From NCBI GenBank assembly GCA_045106335.1, contig JBGCEM010000002.1:1-64000 (forward strand): 64,000 bases of DNA, in the 5' to 3' direction. The stretch is from Aliishimia sp045106335 (lineage in GTDB: Bacteria; Pseudomonadota; Alphaproteobacteria; Rhodobacterales; Rhodobacteraceae). Made by a program: the position numbers and the translations under genes. Numbering within the stretch: the first letter of the stretch is position 1; every line of letters starts with the position of its first letter. A model generated the notes under the pieces. It did not search any database and was not told the DNA's origin. It saw only the letters and a program-made list of their open reading frames with translations. Shown in pieces: positions 54,090-62,222 of the stretch.

Positions 54090-55240
54090 CAGTTTGACCC
54101 TCCGGAGCGGCGCAATTCATTCAAAGGAAGGTACGGAACAACACCTTGTCCGCCGCCACCGGCATTTTCATCCAGGATGATTTTGTCGACGCGCCCTAAG
54201 ACTTCTTCCATTGTTTCCAAATAAAGCCGTTTGCGCGTGACTTCAGGGGCTTTCAGGTATTCCTCAAGCACCGACGTAAAGCGTGCGGCTTCACCTAATG
54301 CGCCATTCACAACTTCGGCGCGGTAAGCTTCGGCTTGTTCCAGCATCTGAGCCGCTTCACCGCGTGCACCGGCAAGGGCCTGGTTTGCATAGGCGTCAGC
54401 TTGACGTTCCAGACGGTCACGTTCTTGTTCCGCCGCTTGCACGTCGCGGAAGCTGTCGATGACCTCGTTTGGTGGATCAGCTTTGTCCAAGTTCAAACGC
54501 ACGATATTCACGCCTGAATCGTAGGCATCCAATGTCGATTGGATCAGGGCTTCCGCTTCATCTGCAACCAATTGGCGGTCCCGGTTCAAGATCGGCGCCA
54601 ATTCATTGCGCGCGACGATCTCGCGCATGGCCGATTCACTGACAGCTGTGATCGTCGCTTCAGGTTCTGCCAAGTTAAACAGATATTTAGCGGGATCACT
54701 GATATTCCAAACCACCTGGAAGTCGATGTCGATGATGTTTTCATCCGTCGTTAGCATCAGCCCTTCCGAGCCGCGTGCACTTTGACGTTTGCCAATATCT
54801 TCCGTCTGTTCCCGCGTCACTGGCAGGATGTCATACGTCACGACAGGCCAAGGTGCGAAGTTCAAACCAGGATTGCCGATTGAGCTAAATTCGCCCAAAA
54901 ACAATTCCACCGACTGCTCTTCTGGCTTTACTGTGTAGACGCTGGAAAATAACCACAGGCCAACAGCGACCAGTGCGCCCAGCCCCAATGTGCCACGTGT
55001 AAAAAGCGGACCCGATGGGCCACCGCCCCCGCCGCCCGAACGACCATCACCGCCCTTGCCGCCCATCAGGACACGCAACTGCTCTTGGCCTTTTTTGACA
55101 AGCTCGTCGATCTCAGGGATTTGTGGCCCCTCTGGTCCCTTGGGTCCGCGACCTCCGCCGCCGCCGCTGCCATTGGGGCGTCCACCGCCGCCCCCCGAAT
55201 TGCCACCGCCGCCCCAAGGACCGCCGTTATTACCTGACAT
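54089..55240 (-). CDS. hflK: HflK, FtsH modulator (SPFH family)
   Basis: The 383-residue protein has a Gly-rich cytoplasmic N-terminus of about 90 residues (repeats such as GGGGNSGGGGG), a membrane anchor (about 92-112), the SPFH domain and a coiled coil. The Gly-rich N-terminus is usual in HflK. With HflC it restrains FtsH. The ATG at 55240 follows AAGGGA. It is the first gene of hflK-hflC-DUF2065, with gor upstream on the same strand. Confidence 0.96.
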   Translation of the reverse strand: MSGNNGGPWGGGGNSGGGGGRPNGSGGGGGRGPKGPEGPQIPEIDELVKKGQEQLRVLMGGKGGDGRSGGGGGGPSGPLFTRGTLGLGALVAVGLWLFSSVYTVKPEEQSVELFLGEFSSIGNPGLNFAPWPVVTYDILPVTREQTEDIGKRQSARGSEGLMLTTDENIIDIDFQVVWNISDPAKYLFNLAEPEATITAVSESAMREIVARNELAPILNRDRQLVADEAEALIQSTLDAYDSGVNIVRLNLDKADPPNEVIDSFRDVQAAEQERDRLERQADAYANQALAGARGEAAQMLEQAEAYRAEVVNGALGEAARFTSVLEEYLKAPEVTRKRLYLETMEEVLGRVDKIILDENAGGGGQGVVPYLPLNELRRSGGSN

Positions 55241-55321
55241 AGATCGCTCTTCCCTTTTAAGTTCGTCGTCTGGTGCCACCAAGTTGGCTTAGGATGATAC
55301 CTGTGTGGCCGCGCGCAAAAT

Positions 55322-56698
55322 TCAAGCCGTGCGGACAGGGTTCCGCATGGTCACAATCTCTTCGCTCATGGTGGGGTGAACTGCAACAGTTGCATCGAAA
55401 TCTTCCTTTGTTGCGCCCATTTTCACCGCAATTCCGGCCAATTGGATCATTTCCCCTGCATTCGGCGCGACGATATGACACCCAAGCACCCGCCGTGTCG
55501 CCTGTGAGACGACCAGCTTCATCAGCACTTTGTCGGGTGCATCCGCAAACGAGGTCTGCATCGGGCGAAACGACGTTGCATAGACCTCAATCGGTTCTTG
55601 CGCGCGCGCCGCCTCTTCGGACAAACCAACTGTGCCCATTTCGGGCTGCGTGAAGACCGCCGAGGGGATGAGGACGTGATCCACGGCTGTAGGATTTCCC
55701 CGAAAGACCGTTTCGACAAAGGCCATCCCTTCGCGGATCGCAACAGGTGTCAGATTCACCCGATCCGTCACATCGCCAATGGCATAAATCGAGGGCACTG
55801 CAGTTTGTGAAAATTCATTCACGACAATTTCGCCGCGCGCGCCAAGGTCTACGCCCAAAGCCTCAAGCCCCAAATCGCGGCTGTTCGGGGTGCGCCCTGT
55901 TGCAAACATGACCACGTCGAACACAGTTTCTGAACCGGACGTTGATAGCACGCGCACAGGATTTCCCGGACCAGAGCCCTGGGCCGCGTCCATGGTTTGA
56001 ATATTCGTGTTGAGCTGCAGATCAATGCCGCGATCTTGCATCGAACTGGCAATCAGATTGCGCGCTTCATCATCAAATCCACGCAGAATTTGTTCGCCGC
56101 GATAGTATTGCGTCACCTTAACACCCAGACCAGCCAAAATGCAGGCAAATTCGCAGGCGATATACCCGCCCCCCACAATCAAGATCGAATGCGGCAACTC
56201 TGGCAAATGGAAAATGTCATCCGACACAATCCCCAAATCTGCGTTGGGAATATCGGGGCGCATAGGGTGACCACCTGAGGCCACCAAAATGTGTTTTGCC
56301 GTCACGCTTTGCCCTGTGGACAAGTGCACAGTATGTGCATCGCTGATCGTGGCGCGTGCATCAAAGCTGTCGACACCCGAATGTTTCAACAACTTCCGAT
56401 AGACACCTTCAAGACGGTCGAGCTCTGTATTCAGTTTGATTTTGAACGGGTGCCAGTCGAAAGACCCGTCTGGGATATCCCAGCCATAGCTGCGCGCAAG
56501 ACCGGGCATCGCATTGTATTCACTTGCAAAAACCATCAGCTTTTTGGGCACGCACCCCCGAATGACACAAGTCCCACCATAACGATCTTCTTCCGCCAGG
56601 CCGACTTTGGCGCCCGTTTCACCCGCCGCCACCCGTGCTGCGCGGACTCCGCCAGATCCACCACCGATCACAAATAGGTCGTAGTCAAAACTGCTCAT
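55322..56698 (-). CDS. gor: Glutathione-disulfide reductase
   Basis: The 458-residue flavoprotein has the FAD site GGGSGG near residue 12, the redox pair C44/C49 (GGTCVIRGCVPKK), an NADPH site GGGYIACE near 177, and the C-terminal active-site motif HPTMSEE. The VIRG spacing of the redox pair and absence of a second Cys pair fit glutathione rather than mercuric reductase. The ATG at 56698 has AGGAGA. It precedes hflK. Confidence 0.93.
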   Translation of the reverse strand: MSSFDYDLFVIGGGSGGVRAARVAAGETGAKVGLAEEDRYGGTCVIRGCVPKKLMVFASEYNAMPGLARSYGWDIPDGSFDWHPFKIKLNTELDRLEGVYRKLLKHSGVDSFDARATISDAHTVHLSTGQSVTAKHILVASGGHPMRPDIPNADLGIVSDDIFHLPELPHSILIVGGGYIACEFACILAGLGVKVTQYYRGEQILRGFDDEARNLIASSMQDRGIDLQLNTNIQTMDAAQGSGPGNPVRVLSTSGSETVFDVVMFATGRTPNSRDLGLEALGVDLGARGEIVVNEFSQTAVPSIYAIGDVTDRVNLTPVAIREGMAFVETVFRGNPTAVDHVLIPSAVFTQPEMGTVGLSEEAARAQEPIEVYATSFRPMQTSFADAPDKVLMKLVVSQATRRVLGCHIVAPNAGEMIQLAGIAVKMGATKEDFDATVAVHPTMSEEIVTMRNPVRTA

Positions 56699-56859
56699 CA
56701 GAGTCTCCTGTGCCATACTGGATGCATATGTCACTTTGCCCTGGAAAAAACCAGGGGGCTGACGACGAACTATGCAGGAAAGTGCAAAACCTGTTTATCG
56801 CGATTGGTGCCTGAGACACGCGCTTGGTATGAAAAAACTGCGCGACCGTCCTAATGCGC

Positions 56860-57648
56860 TTAGTCCGCGAAATCCGCAAAAACATTGTCGCTTTCAACAA
56901 AATTCAAATGTTCGGTCTTCACAGTGCCTTCGTTAATGTCGCGCACATCAACCCTGCCATCGCCATATCCCACCACGACACTGTCGCAGATATCGACGAA
57001 AAGCCCATTTTCCACCACACCCGGCATCTGGTTCAGCACAAGCGCCAATTGTCGCGCATTTCCGATCCGGTTCAGATGCAAATCCAAAATGTGGTTGCCT
57101 TCGTCCGTGACAAGCAGGGCGTCTCCATTCATCCGCATAGACGTTTCTCGGCCCAAAACATCCATAGAAATCAACGTCTCATCTACCAAAGCCTGCGTGG
57201 TTTTCCACCCGAACGGCACGATCTCAATTGGCAAAGGGAACGCGCCTAAAGTTTCGACTTTTTTGCCAGCATCCGCGATCACCACCATCCTGTCGGACGC
57301 AGTGGCTACGATTTTTTCCTGCAACAACGCAGCGCCACCACCTTTGATCAAGTTCAGATCTGCGTCGAATTCATCGGCCCCATCAATTGTAATGTCCAAC
57401 CAGCGTGCATCATCCAGTGAGATCACCTCAATCCCCGCCTCTTTGGCAAGGGCGGCTGTTTGCGAAGATGTGGGCACAGCCCGGATCCGCAGATTGTCTT
57501 CGCGCACCATTTCGCCAAGGCAACGTACAAGCCAAGCCGCCGTCGACCCGGTCCCCAGACCAACCCGCATACCACTTTCAACATAATCTGCCGCCCGTTT
57601 GGCCGCGACAAATTTTGCCTTGTCGATGGGGGAAAGTTGATGGCTCAT
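56860..57648 (-). CDS. rpiA: Ribose-5-phosphate isomerase A
   Basis: The 262-residue enzyme interconverts ribose 5-phosphate and ribulose 5-phosphate. It has the phosphate site GLGTGST near residue 30, DGADEFD near 93, the catalytic KGGGAALLQEK near 103, and a metal or substrate loop near residue 180. Its length is slightly above the E. coli enzyme (219) but in the range for alphaproteobacteria. It sits 162 bases ahead of gor on the same strand. Confidence 0.96.
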   Translation of the reverse strand: MSHQLSPIDKAKFVAAKRAADYVESGMRVGLGTGSTAAWLVRCLGEMVREDNLRIRAVPTSSQTAALAKEAGIEVISLDDARWLDITIDGADEFDADLNLIKGGGAALLQEKIVATASDRMVVIADAGKKVETLGAFPLPIEIVPFGWKTTQALVDETLISMDVLGRETSMRMNGDALLVTDEGNHILDLHLNRIGNARQLALVLNQMPGVVENGLFVDICDSVVVGYGDGRVDVRDINEGTVKTEHLNFVESDNVFADFAD

Positions 57649-57780
57649 TTGAAGGTGCTCCGGTTGTTTTAACCTTTATAAACTCACTTATGGTTAAACA
57701 CGACCCCTTGTGTAAAACCCTTTGTAAAAAACTAGGCCTTGGGGTTGGTCGAAGCCTGACCTATCGTGATCCGTCCACGT

Positions 57781-59250
57781 CTATTTAATTTGCCCCACGT
57801 GACGCCCGGCCCCGTCAGGTCGATCAAACACGCGATGCGCGGCCCAGATCCGTGCCAAACAGGTTTCAATTTCAACAGACGGCGCGCTGGGTCGACGCGT
57901 TTTCAAGTCCACGTGCAGCAAGAAATGCTCGCCTGTTGCAACCAACCGTTCGCCGTCAAACATCTGATGCCAAAGATGCAATTTCTTGCCCAGCCCCCCC
58001 AGCAGCGTGGTACGAATGTCGATCAACGTTCCGGCATGCACTTCATCCAAGTGACGAATATGCGTTTCCGCGGTAAAATAGCTGCCACCCGTTGCAATAT
58101 AGTCGGCATCACACCCGATCAGTTCCATGAAACGGTCTGTTGCGTCGCAAAATGCCTGTAAATAGCGCGCTTCATTCATGTGACCGTTGTAATCTGTCCA
58201 ATCCAACGGGATCGCGCGGCGCGCTGTGGGCAAGGGTTTAGACAAATCCATCGCCGTCAGATCACCCGATTTGAGTGCTGCGTCTTGCGTATTTAGCAGC
58301 GCCCCCGCCCCCCAATTCTGCCCTTTCAATGCACGCAGCAAAGCGACCAAATTGTCATCGCGCGCGCGCAGCAACTCAGGGATACTCAGATGGCCAGATT
58401 GCGCATCAGACTGCCCCGCGATCAGTTCAACCAGGTCATCTGTGAATTCGGGGACATCCATCAGTTTGGTCCAAGGCCATTGCAGCGCCGGTCCGAACTG
58501 CGCCATGAAATGCCGCATCCCCGCAGCCCCCCCGGCGGTGCGATAGGTTTCAAACAAACCCATCTGCGCCCATCGAATGCCGAATCCCATGCGGATTGCC
58601 TCATCAATTTCCTGTGTCGTCGCAACTCCGTCTTTGACCAGCCACAACGCCTCGCGCCAAACCGCTTCCAAAAACCGGTCGGCGATATGGGCATCAATTT
58701 CTTTGCGCACCCGCAATGGGTACATGCCCAGCCCGCGCAGATATGTTTCGGCCTGTTCGATCAGTTTCAAGTCGGTGACCGGGGACGGCACGACTTCGAC
58801 CAACGGCATCAAGTAGACCGGATTGAACGGATGACAGACCATTATTTGCGGCGGGTGTCCCGCGTTTTCTTGCAATTGCGAGGGTTTGAACCCAGAGGTA
58901 GACGAGCCGATGATGACGTCCGGGCTGCACGCCGCTTGGATCTCGGCGAGGACATTGTGTTTGACATCCAACCGTTCGGGCACGCTTTCCTGAACCCAAA
59001 CCGCATCTTGGCATGCGTCTGATATCGTTGGATGAAAACTGATTTCACCTTTCTGTGGCAGCGCGACATCCGTCAATCCTGGCAGACTGCGCTGTGCATT
59101 GGCCAAGACCTCTGCGAAAATTGCTTCTGCATTTGGATCCGGGTCAAACACCCGCACATTCCAACCATTGAGCAAGAACCGCGCCGCCCAGCCGCCGCCG
59201 ATGACACCGCCGCCGACAATTGCAGCGGTTTTTTGTGGCGAAGACGTCAT
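57781..59250 (-). CDS. Carnitine 3-dehydrogenase fused to a thioesterase
   Basis: The 489-residue protein joins two enzymes. Residues 1-315 form an L-carnitine 3-dehydrogenase of the 3-hydroxyacyl-CoA dehydrogenase fold (GGGVIGGGW near residue 13, catalytic region CHPFNPVY near 142), which makes 3-dehydrocarnitine. Residues 330-480 form a hotdog thioesterase (DYNGHMNEARYL motif), assigned in the literature as a betainyl-CoA thioesterase. The two reactions flank the BKACE step. The gene overlaps the BKACE gene by ATGA, so it is one operon for carnitine breakdown to glycine betaine. Confidence 0.9.
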   Translation of the reverse strand: MTSSPQKTAAIVGGGVIGGGWAARFLLNGWNVRVFDPDPNAEAIFAEVLANAQRSLPGLTDVALPQKGEISFHPTISDACQDAVWVQESVPERLDVKHNVLAEIQAACSPDVIIGSSTSGFKPSQLQENAGHPPQIMVCHPFNPVYLMPLVEVVPSPVTDLKLIEQAETYLRGLGMYPLRVRKEIDAHIADRFLEAVWREALWLVKDGVATTQEIDEAIRMGFGIRWAQMGLFETYRTAGGAAGMRHFMAQFGPALQWPWTKLMDVPEFTDDLVELIAGQSDAQSGHLSIPELLRARDDNLVALLRALKGQNWGAGALLNTQDAALKSGDLTAMDLSKPLPTARRAIPLDWTDYNGHMNEARYLQAFCDATDRFMELIGCDADYIATGGSYFTAETHIRHLDEVHAGTLIDIRTTLLGGLGKKLHLWHQMFDGERLVATGEHFLLHVDLKTRRPSAPSVEIETCLARIWAAHRVFDRPDGAGRHVGQIK

Positions 59251-60161
59251 GTTTTTGGGGCCTGTTTGGTTAGACCTAATTTTGCGCGCACCTCAGCAGG
59301 ACCCATTACCCGCGCGCCCATGTTTTCAACAATCGTACTGGCGCGTTCCACCAATTGCCAATTTTCAGCCAAGACACCTTTTTCCAGCCACAGATTATCC
59401 TCAAGACCAACACGCACATTGCCGCCGGCCAACACCGCTGCGGCGACATAAGCCATTTGATTGCGGCCCAAAGAAAACGCGCTGAACGTCCAATCGTCCG
59501 GTACGTTGTTGACCATCGCCATGAAGGTGTTCAAATCATCCGGTGCGCCCCATGGCACCCCCATACAAAGCTGCACCAAGCCGGGCGCATCCAAGACGCC
59601 CTGGTTCACCAGCTGTTTTGCATACCATAAATGCCCCGTATCAAAGGCTTCGATCTCAGGCTTCACCCCCAAATCTGTCATCATGCGTCCCATGGCCGTC
59701 AGCATGCCCGGCGTATTTGTCATGACATAATCGGCTTCAGCGAAATTCATTGTGCCGCAATCCAATGTGCAAATTTCGGGCAAGCATTCGGCGATATGGG
59801 CCACACGTTCGGTCGCGCCGATCATATCTGTACCTGCAGTTTTTAACGGCAAAGGGGTCTCAACATCGCCAAACACCATATCACCGCCCATACCAGCGGT
59901 GAGGTTTAAGACGACATCCACTTCGGCATCGCGGATCCGGTCTGTGACTTCGCGATAGTATTTTAAGTCGCGCGCAGGGCTGCCCGTTTCAGGATCACGC
60001 ACGTGACAATGAACGATTGCGGCCCCCGCCTTGGCCGCTGCAATCGCGCTGTTGGCTATTTGTTTAGGCGCGCGCGGAACATGTGGACTGCGATCTTGTG
60101 TGGCGCCCGACCCGGTCACGGCGCAGGTGATGAAAACCTCTTTGTTCATAGACAGGGGCAT
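59247..60161 (-). CDS. BKACE-family 3-keto-acid cleavage enzyme (dehydrocarnitine type)
   Basis: The 304-residue protein belongs to the BKACE (DUF849) family, which cleaves beta-keto acids using acetyl-CoA. It has the zinc-binding HCHVRDP motif near residue 47 and a catalytic Glu in the DTGHLW/E region near 190-195. Next to carnitine dehydrogenase the substrate is most likely 3-dehydrocarnitine, giving betainyl-CoA and acetoacetate. The ATG at 60161 has AAAGGA. Transport genes for carnitine are not in the window. Confidence 0.9.
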   Translation of the reverse strand: MPLSMNKEVFITCAVTGSGATQDRSPHVPRAPKQIANSAIAAAKAGAAIVHCHVRDPETGSPARDLKYYREVTDRIRDAEVDVVLNLTAGMGGDMVFGDVETPLPLKTAGTDMIGATERVAHIAECLPEICTLDCGTMNFAEADYVMTNTPGMLTAMGRMMTDLGVKPEIEAFDTGHLWYAKQLVNQGVLDAPGLVQLCMGVPWGAPDDLNTFMAMVNNVPDDWTFSAFSLGRNQMAYVAAAVLAGGNVRVGLEDNLWLEKGVLAENWQLVERASTIVENMGARVMGPAEVRAKLGLTKQAPKT

Positions 60162-60306
60162 GTGGCGTCCTTTTTGCAATCACACTGCGCAAAAAGGGAC
60201 GATTCGTTACATCCTGCCAAGTCCAAACAGAACTTGGTTTCGAATTTTACTGTTTGGCCTGTCAGAAAAACCGGCTGCGCGACGGCCAGTTAGCTCAGCA
60301 GATAAT

Positions 60307-61350
60307 TCAATATGGCATCGGATGGGCCCGATGCGCGGCATCGATGGCATCCATAACCTCATTACTAAGAGACAGATGCACGGACCCAATCGCCTTGTTC
60401 AACTGCGCAATGGACGTGGCCCCAAAGATGGTCGAGCACATGAAAGGTCGGGTCATATTCCAGGCAAGCGCCATTTGTGCCGGATCCAATCCAAACTTTT
60501 CGGCGACATTTATGTAGGCCTGTGCGGCACCGTTTACGCGGGGCGATGCCCGCCCGCCCATATCCGGGTTAATGGATTTGCGGCTGCCCTCGGGCACTGC
60601 CCCCGATTGGTACTTGCCAGTCAGATACCCCGTTGCGAGGGGGGAAAATGACAGCAGGCCTATGCGTTCATATGCGCTAAGTTCCGCCATATCAGTGTCA
60701 TACAACCGGCACAGCAATGAATATTCGTTTTGAACGGACGCCGCCCGCATACCACCGTTTCGGGCCGCCGCATTTAGCCATTGCATCGTGCCCCAGGCAC
60801 TTTCATTGGACAGACCAAAGGCACGGATACGTCCCTTCTTTTGCTCGATGTCCAAAGCCCCCAAGCAGTCTTCCATATTCTGAATAACACTTTTGACATC
60901 AGAGCCATCGGGGTTGTAGCGCCAATTCTGGCGGAACATATAACTGCCGCGATTGGGCCAATGAAATTGATAAAGATCGATGTAATCGGTCTTTAGCCGT
61001 CGCAGCGATCCTTCAACAGCCATAGCAATTGTTTCAGGTGTGATCGGCGCGCCGTCGCGCACGATTTGCAGTCCTTCACCCGAATGCTTGGTTGCTATGA
61101 CAATTTTTTCGCGCTGTTTACGGTCTTCGTTCCAAAGGCCAATGATGCGCTCGGTCCGTCCAATCGTCTTGGCCTTGATTGGATTGACTGGATACATTTC
61201 AGCAGTATCGACAAAATTGATTCCAGCTTCTACCGCACGATCAAGCTGTTCATGCGCTTCTTCAGCGCTATTCTGCGTCCCCCATGTCATTGAGCCAAGG
61301 CACAGCGCACTGACTTTGATATCGGTATGGCCAAGCTGGTTCATTTTCAT
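60307..61350 (-). CDS. Aldo/keto reductase (Tas-like)
   Basis: The 347-residue TIM-barrel oxidoreductase has the four catalytic parts: Asp and Tyr in DTAEMYPV (about 48-55), Lys in IATKHSG near 86, and His in YQFHWPNRG near 125. The cofactor site with GATSIAQL lies near 325. It is like E. coli Tas, of unknown physiological substrate. It lies between the carnitine genes and the ImuA-like gene, divergent from the latter. Confidence 0.92.
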   Translation of the reverse strand: MKMNQLGHTDIKVSALCLGSMTWGTQNSAEEAHEQLDRAVEAGINFVDTAEMYPVNPIKAKTIGRTERIIGLWNEDRKQREKIVIATKHSGEGLQIVRDGAPITPETIAMAVEGSLRRLKTDYIDLYQFHWPNRGSYMFRQNWRYNPDGSDVKSVIQNMEDCLGALDIEQKKGRIRAFGLSNESAWGTMQWLNAAARNGGMRAASVQNEYSLLCRLYDTDMAELSAYERIGLLSFSPLATGYLTGKYQSGAVPEGSRKSINPDMGGRASPRVNGAAQAYINVAEKFGLDPAQMALAWNMTRPFMCSTIFGATSIAQLNKAIGSVHLSLSNEVMDAIDAAHRAHPMPY

Positions 61351-61508
61351 GCGGATACCCTTCTTTTGGACAATTTTTGAGCGGATTTCGGAGATTTTAA
61401 GCAGTCTTCAAGTCGTCGGGTAAAAATTTAGTCAACTTTTCACCCCTTTGTATAGTTAAATTGCCTCGGATGAACCCAGGCGTCCGACACATCACGTCTT
61501 CTTCACAT

Positions 61509-61514
61509 CTTGAC
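61509..61514 (+). promoter_or_regulatory. Candidate -35 hexamer TTGACC of the ImuA-like gene
   Basis: TTGACC lies 22 bases ahead of the LexA box at 61537-61551. The -10 region would fall within or next to the box. No consensus -10 is visible, so this remains a suggestion. Confidence 0.3.
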
Positions 61515-61536
61515 CCACCCTTGCGCAGATGAAATA

Positions 61537-61551
61537 AGAACAAATATAGAA
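61537..61551 (-). promoter_or_regulatory. LexA box upstream of the ImuA-like gene
   Basis: GAAC-N7-GAAC is the reverse form of the alphaproteobacterial LexA site GTTC-N7-GTTC. It lies 24 bases before the ATG of the ImuA-like gene and between it and the divergent aldo/keto reductase, so it may act on one or both. Confidence 0.75.
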
Positions 61552-61575
61552 CAAACACATAGATTACGACATGCC

Positions 61576-62208
61576 ATGCCTGTATCTCATCCCCTATTAG
61601 AGCGCCGGACGTCATATACAGGCGCGGATATGTGCACCGCTATCCGTTTAATCCCAACAAATGATGAACTGCGACTCATTTATGGGCGTGTGCATGAAGC
61701 CTGTGGCACGGCACGGCGCACGATGGCCTTGTGGTTGGCCGCCCAAACCGAGGGACCTGTGGTGTGGATCGGCCCTTCTTGGAACAAAGATCGGCTTAAT
61801 CCAGAAGGCATGACCGACTGGGTGGATCCGGGGCGTTTCATCTTTGTGGATGCGGTGCGCGCCGAAGATGTGTTGTGGTCCCTAGAGGAAAGCTTGCGGT
61901 CTGGGGCGGTGCGTTTGGTGGTTGGGGATTTGCCTGGGCTGCCTGGTTTGACACAGGTGCGGCGTCTGCATTTGGCGGCGGAAACTGGGGGAAAAGAAGG
62001 GCCGCATCTGCCACTTGGTCTGATCTTGACCCCGGATCAGGGCGGTGCGCAAGGCGTGGAAACCCGCTGGCATCTGAACCCGGACCATCATGCCACGCAA
62101 CAGCGACAATGGCGTCTGAAGCGGTTGCGTGCGCGAACAGCGCCCCCTGCCACATGGGTTTTGGCGCGCCCCACGAACACGAGCGCCTTGCAGCTTCAAC
62201 GCGCTTAA
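61576..62208 (+). CDS. ImuA/RecA-like protein, orphan
   Basis: The 210-residue protein has no Walker A but keeps the pattern of the ImuA (SulA/RecA-like) family: ARRTMALWLAAQ near 46, PVVWIGP near 61, VLWSLEESLRSGAV near 99, RRLHLAAETGG near 129 and VETRWHL near 161. ImuA links RecA to the ImuB-DnaE2 mutagenic polymerase during SOS repair. Here neither imuB nor intact dnaE2 is adjacent; metG converges instead. A LexA box upstream fits SOS control. The start at 61576 is chosen because it follows the LexA box with the frame open; an internal ATG at residue 19 is possible. Confidence 0.65.
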   Translation: MPVSHPLLERRTSYTGADMCTAIRLIPTNDELRLIYGRVHEACGTARRTMALWLAAQTEGPVVWIGPSWNKDRLNPEGMTDWVDPGRFIFVDAVRAEDVLWSLEESLRSGAVRLVVGDLPGLPGLTQVRRLHLAAETGGKEGPHLPLGLILTPDQGGAQGVETRWHLNPDHHATQQRQWRLKRLRARTAPPATWVLARPTNTSALQLQRA

Positions 62209-62222
62209 ACTGATCGCCAGAC

